Assembly: GCA_002021875.1 (NCBI GenBank) | Contig: CP018627.1 | Span: 3,906,001-3,970,000 of the forward strand | Origin: Streptomyces hygroscopicus | Lineage (GTDB): Bacteria > Actinomycetota > Actinomycetes > Streptomycetales > Streptomycetaceae | Direction of reading: 5' to 3' | DNA length: 64,000 nt | Shown: positions 40,928 through 48,626 of the stretch, in pieces | Position numbering within the stretch: the stretch's first letter is position 1 | Layout of the letters: each line of letters begins with the position of its first letter | Position numbers and translations under genes: made by a program | The notes under the pieces: generated by a model | Seen by the model: only the letters and a program-made list of their open reading frames with translations | What the model was told of the DNA's origin: nothing | Databases searched by the model: none

Positions 40928-43180
40928 ATGCTGGACAGACTGGCCGGTTTCGTCGTGCGGAAACGCCTGGCGGTGTTGGTCGTCGGCCTGCTGCTCGCCG
41001 TGATCGGCGGGGTGGCGAGTACGACATTGTTCGACAAGCTGACGGCGGGCGGTTTCGACGATCCGACGTCGGAGTCCTCGCGGGCGATCACCGCGCTGGA
41101 CGAGAGGTTCGGGCAGGGGCTGCCCAATCTCACGCTGCTGGTGACCTCGAAGGGGCGGGTCGACGATCCGTCGGTGACGGCGGCGGGCACCGAGCTCACC
41201 CGGAAGCTGAGCCGGGAACCCGGAGTGGCGAACGTCAGCTCCTACTGGACCACCGGGAAGGCCCCGCAGCTACGCGGCAAGAGCGGCCACAAGGCCCTCA
41301 TCATGGGGACGGTCACCGGGGACGACACCGCGTCGCAAAAGCGCGTCGCCGAGCTGGCGGACCGCTACCAGGGCTCGCGGGACGGGCTGGAGGTGACGTT
41401 CGGCGGCTATACGAAGTTCCAGCGGGAGCTGCTGGAGCAGGGGCAGAAGGACGCCACCACCGGCGAGACGGTCGCCATCCCGATCACGCTGGTCGCGCTG
41501 GTGTTCATCTTCGGCAGCGTGGTGGCCGCGGCGCTGCCGCTGGCCGTCGCCCTGGTGGCGATGATGCTGACGATGGGGCTGACGTGGATCCTGGCGAGCG
41601 TCACGACGGTCGGCTCGCTCGCGGCGAGCGTGGTGACCCTGCTGGGCCTGGGCCTGGCCATCGACTACAGCCTGCTGATGGTCAGCCGCTACCGCGAGGA
41701 ACTGCGGTCGGGGCTCGCCCCGCCGGACGCCATCCGGGCGACGCTGACCTCCGCCGGGCGCACGGTGACCTTCTCGGCGCTGACCGTCGCCGTGTCGTCC
41801 CTGGCCATGGCCTGGTTCCCGCTGCAGGCCGTCCGGTCCATGGGCTATGCGGGGGCGCTCACGGCGCTGCTGTCCGGCGCGGCCTCGCTCATCGTGCTGC
41901 CGGCCCTGCTCGCCCTGCTCGGCGACCGGATCGAGAAGGGGCGGGTGTTCCGCCGGCGGCGGACCGCGGCGACCGGCGGGACGGGCACCGACGCCGCCGG
42001 CCGGAGCGTGGAGAGCGGCTTCTGGCACCGGCTGGCCACCACCGTGATGCGGCGCCCGGTGCCGATCGTGACCATCGTGACCGCGTTCCTGCTGCTGCTC
42101 GGCGCGCCGTTCCTCGGCATCAACCTCGGCATGCCGGACGAGCGGGTGATGCCCTCGTCCTCGTCGGCCCGTCAGGTCGCCGACACCGTGCGGGCCGAGT
42201 TCGACAGCAGTGAGCAGAACGCGCTGCAGGTCGTGGCGCCCGAGGGGGGCACCGACCGGGCGGCCGTCGGCGCGTATGCGAAGCGGCTGTCCGAGCTGCC
42301 GCACGTCGCCGCGGTCCGCACCGCCACCGGCGCCTACGCCGAGGGCCGGCAGGCCGCCCCGCCCGATCAGCGGTACGCCCGCTTCGCCTCGGGCGACGCC
42401 GTCTACTTCGCCGTGGTGCCGGAGACGGCCAGCGCGGACGACGCGGACCGGCTGGTCGGCGAGATCCGGTCGCAGAAGGCACCGTTCGAGGCGTTGGTGG
42501 GCGGGGCCGCGGCCACCAACCACGACGCCGCCTCGGCGCTGGAGAAGTGGCTTCCGTACGCGCTGGGCACGGTGCTGCTGACCATGCTGGTGCTGCTGTT
42601 CCTGGTGACCGGCAGCGTCATGTTGCCGTTCCTGGCGCTGGTGCTCAGCGCGCTGAGCCTGACGGCCACCTTCGGCGCGCTGGTGTGGGTCTTCCAGGAC
42701 GGCCATCTCGCGGGGCTGTTCGGCGACTTCACGCCGACCGGCAACATCGCGGCGACGATCCCGGTGATGCTCTTCGGCCTCGCCTTCGGGCTCGCGATGG
42801 ACTATCAGGTATTCCTGCTGTCCCGGATGCGGGAGGAGTACGAGCTGACCGGTTCGCCGACGGCCGCCGTGGCCCGGGGTCTTGAGCGCACCGGGCGCAT
42901 CGTCACGGCGGCGGCGGTGGCGATCTCGGTGGTCTTCCTGGCCTTCACCGTCTCCGGCATCTCGCTGGTGAAGGCGTACGGGATCGGGCTGCCGCTGGCC
43001 GTCCTGATGGACGCGACGCTCATCCGCGGGGCCGTGCTGCCCGCCGCGATGCGGCTGGGCGGGCGCGCCACCTGGTGGGCCCCGGCCCCGCTGCGCCGGC
43101 TGCACAGCCGGTACGGCCTGCGGGAGGAGCCCGCGGCGGCGGCGCCACGGCGCGACGGCGACCGGGCGCTGACCGGCTGA
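40928..43180 (+). CDS. MMPL-family (RND-type) exporter
   Basis: A 750-residue protein from ATG 40928, after GGAAGGAAGAGGG; the upstream in-frame region is rejected. Two six-helix halves are visible, each with an extracytoplasmic loop domain. The family segments GLGLAIDYSLLMVSRYREEL and GLAFGLAMDYQVFLLSRMRE are present, with the proton-relay Asp-Tyr pairs. MMPL proteins export lipids, siderophores or antibiotics. As the last gene on this strand of the cluster, it most likely exports the product or gives self-resistance. Confidence 0.9.
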   Translation: MLDRLAGFVVRKRLAVLVVGLLLAVIGGVASTTLFDKLTAGGFDDPTSESSRAITALDERFGQGLPNLTLLVTSKGRVDDPSVTAAGTELTRKLSREPGVANVSSYWTTGKAPQLRGKSGHKALIMGTVTGDDTASQKRVAELADRYQGSRDGLEVTFGGYTKFQRELLEQGQKDATTGETVAIPITLVALVFIFGSVVAAALPLAVALVAMMLTMGLTWILASVTTVGSLAASVVTLLGLGLAIDYSLLMVSRYREELRSGLAPPDAIRATLTSAGRTVTFSALTVAVSSLAMAWFPLQAVRSMGYAGALTALLSGAASLIVLPALLALLGDRIEKGRVFRRRRTAATGGTGTDAAGRSVESGFWHRLATTVMRRPVPIVTIVTAFLLLLGAPFLGINLGMPDERVMPSSSSARQVADTVRAEFDSSEQNALQVVAPEGGTDRAAVGAYAKRLSELPHVAAVRTATGAYAEGRQAAPPDQRYARFASGDAVYFAVVPETASADDADRLVGEIRSQKAPFEALVGGAAATNHDAASALEKWLPYALGTVLLTMLVLLFLVTGSVMLPFLALVLSALSLTATFGALVWVFQDGHLAGLFGDFTPTGNIAATIPVMLFGLAFGLAMDYQVFLLSRMREEYELTGSPTAAVARGLERTGRIVTAAAVAISVVFLAFTVSGISLVKAYGIGLPLAVLMDATLIRGAVLPAAMRLGGRATWWAPAPLRRLHSRYGLREEPAAAAPRRDGDRALTG

Positions 43181-43280
43181 CCGGCCCACCACGTCTGGCG
43201 GCTCACGGGTCCGCCGCCCGGCATCCCGGGCGGCGGATCCGCCGCAGGCGGGCGGCCTGCGGCGGGCTGTTCCCCCAGTT

Positions 43281-43382
43281 TCGGGGTCTGGGGCGGAGCC
43301 CCGGTCCGGGGTCTGGGGCGGAGCCCCGGTCCGGGGTCTGGGGCGGAGCCCCGGTTTCGGGGTCTGGGGCGGAGCCCCGGTT
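43281..43382. repeat. Four-copy 25/26-bp hairpin repeat array
   Basis: Units begin at 43281, 43306, 43331 and 43357. Each contains GGGGTCTGGGGCGGAGCCCC, which folds on itself. The first two end in GTC and the last two in GTTT. It lies between the convergent MMPL and aminotransferase genes and can act as a terminator. The ggggcggagcccc core is a widespread Streptomyces intergenic element. The rest of 43181-43440 is G+C-rich spacer without a gene. Confidence 0.8.
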
Positions 43383-43440
43383 TCGGGAAGGGGCGGGGAG
43401 GGGAGGGGAACGGCCCGCCGCAGGCGGCACGATCCCCGTC

Positions 43441-44223
43441 CTACAGCGGTTCCGCTTCCGTCGCGGCGTACTCCTTGCGCAGGGTGTCCAGGACGGGATG
43501 CTCCGGGTCGAACTCCACGCCGTCGATCGACCGGATCGGCCGTACGCCCACCCCCGCGTTCAGGGCGAACGCCGCGCGCAGTTCGCCGAAGCGGTCACGG
43601 TCGATCCGCTCGGTGTGCTGCGGGCCGCTGTGGCCGCGGCGGAGCAGTTCCTGGGTGACGCCGGGCAGGCACCCGGCCTCCGGCCACAGCAGGCGATGGC
43701 CGTCGAAGAATCCCACGTTCCAGGTCGCGCCCTCGGACACCGCGCCCCGCTCGTCCGTCAGCAGCACATCGTCGTAGCCGTCGAGCTGGGCGAGGCGGCG
43801 CAGCCGCAACAGCCCGAACAGCCCGACGTGTTTGACCTCCGGCAGGTCGCGGCGGTGCGCCGCGGTGCGCACGCTCAGCGGCGGCAGCGAGGAAGCGGCG
43901 GCCGGGCGGGTGGTGGTCAGGATCCGCGGCTCGGCCTCGGCCCCGGGCCGCTCCAGCCCGAGGTCGGGGTCGTACACCGTCACCCGGACCGTGAGCGGCC
44001 CCGTGGTGTCCGCGACGGCCCGCCGCGCCAGTTCGCGGATCCGGTCCCGGTCCGGTGCGGTGCCGAAGAGCACCCCGCTGTCCCGTACCAGCCGGTCCAG
44101 ATGGAGGGACAGCCCCCGTACCCGCCCATCCTCCACCCGCATGGTGGTGAAGTGGCCGTAGTTGGTCATGGCCAGCGCCGTCAGCTCGCGAATGCCCGCC
44201 GGTTCCCCGTTCAGCTCTGTCAT
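43441..44223 (-). CDS. Class IV aminotransferase family protein (possible aminodeoxychorismate lyase)
   Basis: A 260-residue PLP protein of the branched-chain aminotransferase / PabC fold. The likely PLP lysine is in EVKHVGLFGLLRLRR, the conserved Glu/Asn region is LLTDERGAVSEGATWNVGFF, and the phosphate-binding LPGVTQELL follows. The length fits PabC-type lyases. The family covers D-amino-acid and branched-chain aminotransferases and ADC lyase, which are hard to tell apart by eye. It is 12 bp downstream of an ECF41 sigma gene on the same strand. It could supply the ADC lyase step missing from the neighbouring cluster, but it may also be an unrelated chromosomal gene. Confidence 0.8.
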   Translation of the reverse strand: MTELNGEPAGIRELTALAMTNYGHFTTMRVEDGRVRGLSLHLDRLVRDSGVLFGTAPDRDRIRELARRAVADTTGPLTVRVTVYDPDLGLERPGAEAEPRILTTTRPAAASSLPPLSVRTAAHRRDLPEVKHVGLFGLLRLRRLAQLDGYDDVLLTDERGAVSEGATWNVGFFDGHRLLWPEAGCLPGVTQELLRRGHSGPQHTERIDRDRFGELRAAFALNAGVGVRPIRSIDGVEFDPEHPVLDTLRKEYAATEAEPL

Positions 44224-44235
44224 GGGGCCAGTCTT

Positions 44236-45171
44236 TCAGCCGGGCCGGACGGCCTCGGCGAGTCCGGCCAGCTTGTCCGGGTTGACCAGACCGTAGATAC
44301 CGCGCACCCGGTCGCCGCCCGGCGCGGGGTCGAGCGCGGCGGCCGCGTACAGCGTCCCGCCGACGAACAGGACCACCCCCGGGCCCCCGTTGAGCTGCAC
44401 CGGCCGCATGGCGAAGGTGGACAGCCGCGCGCTGACGGCGGCCACCAGGCGGGCCACCTTCTCCCGGCCCTCGACCACGCGGAGGGCGGCGCGGCGCTTG
44501 CCCCCGCCGTCGCTCCACATGACCACCTCCGGGGCCAGGACGTCCATCAGGGCGTCGAGGTCGCCGCCGAGGGCCGCGTCGAGGAACCGCTCGGTGACGA
44601 TCCGCTGGGTGCCGCGGTCGAGGTCGTAGCGCGGCCGGCGGGCCTCGACGCGCTCCTTGGCGCGGTGGGCGAGCTGGCGGACGGCGGCGGAGCTGCGGCC
44701 CAGGATCGCGGCGATCTCCGCGTGGTCGTAGGCGAACGCCTCGCGCAGCACGAACACCGCGCGTTGCAAGGGGGTCAGGGTCTCCAGGACCACCAGCATC
44801 GCCAGGGACACCGATTCGGTGCGGATCGCGGTGTCGGGGGTGTCCGGTTCGGTCAGCACGGGCTCGGGCAGCCAGGGGCCGATATAGCTCTCCCGGCTCC
44901 GGCGGGCGCGGCGCATCTGGGTGAGCGCGTGGTTGACGGCGATCCGCACCAGATAGGCGCGGGGGTGGGCGATCTCCTTGTCCTGGACCGCGGCCCAGGA
45001 CAGCCAGGTCTCCTGGACCACGTCCTCGGTGTCGGTGACCGTGCCGAGCATGTTGTAGACGATGGAGAAGAGCAGTTCACGATGGTGGAGGAAGTCCTCG
45101 CTCCCCGCATCCGGCACCGGCCTGTCCTGCGGTCCCGCGCGGTCCTTCCACGGTGATACGGGGGTCTCCAT
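44236..45171 (-). CDS. ECF41-type RNA polymerase sigma factor (SigJ-like)
   Basis: A 311-residue protein. Sigma region 2 covers about residues 28-95 (LFSIVYNMLGTVTDTEDVVQ). Region 4 covers about 120-180 (LTPLQRAVFVLREAF, then DHAEIAAILGRSSAAVRQL). It is followed by the SnoaL-like C-terminal extension. The extension shows the ECF41 marks DGGGK and NPDKL, which in studied members tune activity without an anti-sigma factor. ECF41 genes usually sit beside carboxymuconolactone decarboxylase or oxidoreductase genes; here the partner is a class IV aminotransferase. Confidence 0.92.
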   Translation of the reverse strand: METPVSPWKDRAGPQDRPVPDAGSEDFLHHRELLFSIVYNMLGTVTDTEDVVQETWLSWAAVQDKEIAHPRAYLVRIAVNHALTQMRRARRSRESYIGPWLPEPVLTEPDTPDTAIRTESVSLAMLVVLETLTPLQRAVFVLREAFAYDHAEIAAILGRSSAAVRQLAHRAKERVEARRPRYDLDRGTQRIVTERFLDAALGGDLDALMDVLAPEVVMWSDGGGKRRAALRVVEGREKVARLVAAVSARLSTFAMRPVQLNGGPGVVLFVGGTLYAAAALDPAPGGDRVRGIYGLVNPDKLAGLAEAVRPG

Positions 45172-45221
45172 GCACCGATGGTAGGCGTCACGCCCCTCCC
45201 GCCACCGCTTAGGATCGGCTC

Positions 45222-45737
45222 ATGGCCGATCTCGTATCCGTGAACTACACCAAGTACGACGGCACTTTGCACTGGAACCTGCGGATGCGCAGGCTGGGCG
45301 AGGACGACCACGGCGTCTGGCTGGGGCTGCCCGGCGGGACGGTCATGCGCAAGGGGTTCGGCCCGATGGTGTCGATCGCCTGCGCGCATGTGATCCTCCT
45401 GCCGCGCGAGGCGTGGTGGACCGCGGCGTTCAACGCCCCGCCCCGGGATACCGAGATCTACTGCGACATCGCCACGCCACCGCGGTGGGTCTCCTCCCAC
45501 GAGGTCACGATGGTGGACCTGGACCTCGATGTCATCCGCAAGCGGGACGGCAGGACCCTGCTGGACGACGAGGACGAGTTCGCCGAGCACCAGGTGCGGT
45601 ACGGCTATCCGGCGGATGTCATCGCGGAGGCCGAGGCGGCGGGGCGGTGGCTGATGGACGCGGTCGGCGGGCGCGCCGAGCCGTTCGCGGGCGCCTGCGA
45701 GCGGTGGCTGGGCATGGTCGACGGCGAGCGGCCCTGA
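45222..45737 (+). CDS. DUF402 domain protein (FomD-like)
   Basis: A 171-residue protein. The DUF402 core is shown by VTMVDLDLDVIRKRDGRTLL, then DDEDEFAEHQVRYGYP, the conserved Asp/Glu metal-binding pattern of FomD-type hydrolases. Characterised relatives hydrolyse nucleotidyl or phosphonate anhydrides or act on nucleoside diphosphates. The native substrate is unknown. It is divergent from the sigma factor gene, with only 50 bp between starts, so the promoters overlap. Confidence 0.88.
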   Translation: MADLVSVNYTKYDGTLHWNLRMRRLGEDDHGVWLGLPGGTVMRKGFGPMVSIACAHVILLPREAWWTAAFNAPPRDTEIYCDIATPPRWVSSHEVTMVDLDLDVIRKRDGRTLLDDEDEFAEHQVRYGYPADVIAEAEAAGRWLMDAVGGRAEPFAGACERWLGMVDGERP

Positions 45738-45765
45738 GGCGGCTCACCGTCATCGCACCGCCGTC

Positions 45766-47049
45766 TCACCGGGGTGGGTGTCCCGCGCCCCGCGAGGCCG
45801 AAGTCCCTTCCGTACGCCGCTCCCTGGGCGCGGGCCGGGCCTCGCCGGGATCCGCGGCCGGGCGCCCGCGCAGCGGCCGGACGGCTATGCCCGCCGATAC
45901 CAGGAGCAGTCCGCCCAGCATGACGAAGGGGGCGGCCGTGCCCGCGAGCCCCGCGAGCACACCCGCGGAGGCGGGCGCGGCGACCTGGCCGAGCCGGTTG
46001 CCGGTCAGCCGCAGCGCGAGGGCCGTGCTGCGCGCCTCCTCCGGGGCGGCCTGGACGACGGTCGTCATCGACAGCGGCTGTCCGACGCCGAGGCAGAAGC
46101 CGAGCCCGGCCAGCAGCACCCCGAGCGCCCAGGCGGGCACCGGCAGGGCGATGCCCGCGCACAGCAGCGCGGCGCCCAGACAGCTGACGGCCATCAGCAC
46201 GGTGCGGCCCATCAGCCGGATCATCGGGGTCATGGCGAGCCGGCAGGCCACGGTGGCGGCGGCGCGCAGGCTGAGCAGCACCCCGACGACCGCGGGCGAG
46301 ATACCGCGCTGTTCGCCGACGACCGGCAGATAGGCGGTGAGGATGTCGGTGGCGGAGAGCACGGCGAGGCTGATGAACATGCCGGAGGCGACCCCGCGGG
46401 TGGTCAGGATGGACCGTACGGAGACCTTCCGGGCGGGGGCCTCCTTGGCGGGCGTGGCCGCCGTACCGGCCGGGCGGCGCTCGATGCGCCACAGCGAGGT
46501 GCAGGAGAACGCCGCGAGGGCGGCGGAGACGAACAGCGCGACGGCGCTGGTGCGGGCCATCGCCCCGTCGTGTTCGGAGACCACCAGACCGGCCGCGATG
46601 GGCCCGATGAGCTGGCCGAGCGAGGCGCCGATGGTGAAGTGGCCGAAGTTGCGGTCCTGTTCGTCGGGGGCGCTCTGGCGGGCCACGATGGACTGGGCGC
46701 CGATGACGAACGACAGATGGCCGAGCCCCATCACCCCGCTCCACGCGGCCATCGCGGGCAGCGATCCGGCCGTGCCGCTGAACGCGCAGCCGGTGGCGAT
46801 GAGGGCGACCCCGATGGGCAGCAGCGGGGCGCACCGCCCGTGGTCGGTGCGGCGCCCCAGCGGTACGGCGGCGAACAGCGGCAGCAGGGCGTAGATACCG
46901 GCGATCACACCGACCGCGCGGGCGTCGGCACCGAGCGCGAGGGCCCGGTAGGAGACGGCGGGCCGCGCCATGCTCACCGCCCCCTGGGTGAACGAGAAGG
47001 CGATGACCAGGCGCAGCAACCAGCCCCTACCGGGCTCTGAACTCTTCAC
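45766..47049 (-). CDS. MFS transporter
   Basis: A 427-residue protein with about twelve hydrophobic helices. The motif-A-like loop PLGRRTDHGRCAPLLP follows helix 2, and QPLSMTTVVQAAPEEARSTA lies in the second half. It starts at GTG 47049, only 3 bp after the stop of the CitMHS gene and without a clear SD, so it is probably translated by coupling. The substrate is unknown. Confidence 0.9.
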   Translation of the reverse strand: MKSSEPGRGWLLRLVIAFSFTQGAVSMARPAVSYRALALGADARAVGVIAGIYALLPLFAAVPLGRRTDHGRCAPLLPIGVALIATGCAFSGTAGSLPAMAAWSGVMGLGHLSFVIGAQSIVARQSAPDEQDRNFGHFTIGASLGQLIGPIAAGLVVSEHDGAMARTSAVALFVSAALAAFSCTSLWRIERRPAGTAATPAKEAPARKVSVRSILTTRGVASGMFISLAVLSATDILTAYLPVVGEQRGISPAVVGVLLSLRAAATVACRLAMTPMIRLMGRTVLMAVSCLGAALLCAGIALPVPAWALGVLLAGLGFCLGVGQPLSMTTVVQAAPEEARSTALALRLTGNRLGQVAAPASAGVLAGLAGTAAPFVMLGGLLLVSAGIAVRPLRGRPAADPGEARPAPRERRTEGTSASRGAGHPPR

Positions 47050-47052
47050 GGG

Positions 47053-48504
47053 TCAGATGATGCCGAAGAGGAGACCGGCGGCGAGCACCACCAGGGAGGT
47101 GAGCACCGCCCATTTCACGGTGAACCGGGTATGGTCGCCGAATTCGACCTTGGCCATGCCGACGAGCACGTAGACCGCGGGGACCAGCGGGCTCGACATG
47201 TGCAGGGCCTGTCCGACGAGCGAGGCGCGGGCGATCTCCAGCGTGGAGACCCCGTGCGCGGCTCCGGCCTCGGCGAGGATCGGCACGATGCCGAAGTAGA
47301 AGCCGTCGTTGGACATGAAGTAGGTGAGCGGGATGGACAGCACACCGGTGACGATGCCCATCTGCGGGCCCATGCCCTCGGGGACGCCGTCGACCAGCCA
47401 GCGGGCCATGTGCTCGACCATGCCGGTGCCGGTGAGGACGCCGGTGAAGACGGCGGCGGCGAAGACCATTCCGGAGACGTTGACGACGTTCTCTGCGTGT
47501 GCGGCGATGCGGGCCTTCTGGTCGTTCATCTGCGGGAAGTTGACGGTGAGCGCGACGGCCGCGGCGAGCAGGAAGAGGACCGGGATCGGCATGGTCTCGG
47601 TCACCATCAGGGCGAGCAGCGCGATGGTGAGGGCCGCGTTGAACCAGTAGAGCTTGGGGCGCAGGGTGGCGCGGTTCGGGTCGAGGCCCTTGAACTCGTC
47701 GTCGTCCGCGTCGGAGGCGTCCGAGGTGCCGGAGCCGTTCGGGGACTGGGCCTCCGCGTCGGTGCCGGAGCCCGCGCCGCCGGTCAGCGTGGCCTTGCCG
47801 CCCTTACCGCCCTTGGCCCCCTTGCCACCGGAGCCCGCGCCGACCAGCACCTGCTCGGGGTCGCCCGCGGTGACCTCGTCCAGTGTCAGCACGCCGAGCC
47901 GCTTGCGCTCCCGCAGACCGAGGGCGTAGGAGAGGGCGATCACGAAGAGCAGACCGGCCGCGAGGGCCGGGATCATCGGCACGAAGATGTCGCTGGCGTC
48001 GACCTTGAGCGCGGCGGCGGCGCGGGCGGTCGGGCCGCCCCAGGGCAGCGTGTTCATCACGCCGTTGGCCATGGCCGCGACACCGGTCATCACCACCAGG
48101 CTCATCTTCAGCCGCCGGTAGAGCGGCACCATCGCCGACACGGTGATCATGAAGGTGGTGGAGCCGTCACCGTCGAGCGAGACGATCGCCGCGAGGATCG
48201 CGGTGCCGACCACCACCCGCATCGGGTCCGCCTTGCAGAACCGCAGGATCATCCGGACGATCGGATCGAAGAGGCCGACGTCGATCATCACCCCGAAGTA
48301 GATGATGGCGAACATCAGCATGGCGGCCGTGGGTGCCAGCTCGCCGACGCCCTTGAGGACGTAGTCCCCGAGGTGCGCCCCCTTCCCGACAAGCACACAG
48401 AACAGCGCGGGGATGAGCACCAGGGCGCCCATCGGGGACATCTTCTTCATCATGATCAGGACAAGGAATGTCGCGATCATGACGAAGCCGAGGATGGTCA
48501 GCAT
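47053..48504 (-). CDS. CitMHS-family citrate:cation symporter
   Basis: A 483-residue membrane protein beginning MLTILGFVMIATFLVLIMMK, with about twelve helices. Conserved CitMHS segments are SLDGDGSTTFMITVSAMVPL, NTLPWGGPTARAAAAL and SNDGFYFGIVPILAEAG. A hydrophilic central loop (about residues 215-275) is rich in Gly/Lys/Asp. Family members import metal-citrate complexes with protons. It forms a two-gene operon with the MFS gene downstream. No two-component regulator is nearby. Confidence 0.93.
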   Translation of the reverse strand: MLTILGFVMIATFLVLIMMKKMSPMGALVLIPALFCVLVGKGAHLGDYVLKGVGELAPTAAMLMFAIIYFGVMIDVGLFDPIVRMILRFCKADPMRVVVGTAILAAIVSLDGDGSTTFMITVSAMVPLYRRLKMSLVVMTGVAAMANGVMNTLPWGGPTARAAAALKVDASDIFVPMIPALAAGLLFVIALSYALGLRERKRLGVLTLDEVTAGDPEQVLVGAGSGGKGAKGGKGGKATLTGGAGSGTDAEAQSPNGSGTSDASDADDDEFKGLDPNRATLRPKLYWFNAALTIALLALMVTETMPIPVLFLLAAAVALTVNFPQMNDQKARIAAHAENVVNVSGMVFAAAVFTGVLTGTGMVEHMARWLVDGVPEGMGPQMGIVTGVLSIPLTYFMSNDGFYFGIVPILAEAGAAHGVSTLEIARASLVGQALHMSSPLVPAVYVLVGMAKVEFGDHTRFTVKWAVLTSLVVLAAGLLFGII

Positions 48505-48626
48505 ATTTTGGGTACCTCACGTTCGCCTTTGAACTCCCCCAGATTTGGCGGTCGAGGTGACGTTAGGTGCGGCAACTTTCCGTTAACAAGGTCTTGACGC
48601 GTGAGCAATAAGCGCAAAACCCCAGG

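Noticed and set aside
24226..43180. Benzastatin-type or cremeomycin cluster
   Set aside because: No P450 or geranyl-diphosphate methyltransferase is present as in benzastatin. Cremeomycin lacks the terpenoid genes. The set fits neither fully.
43281..43382. CRISPR array
   Set aside because: The repeats are directly adjacent without unique spacers and no cas genes are present.
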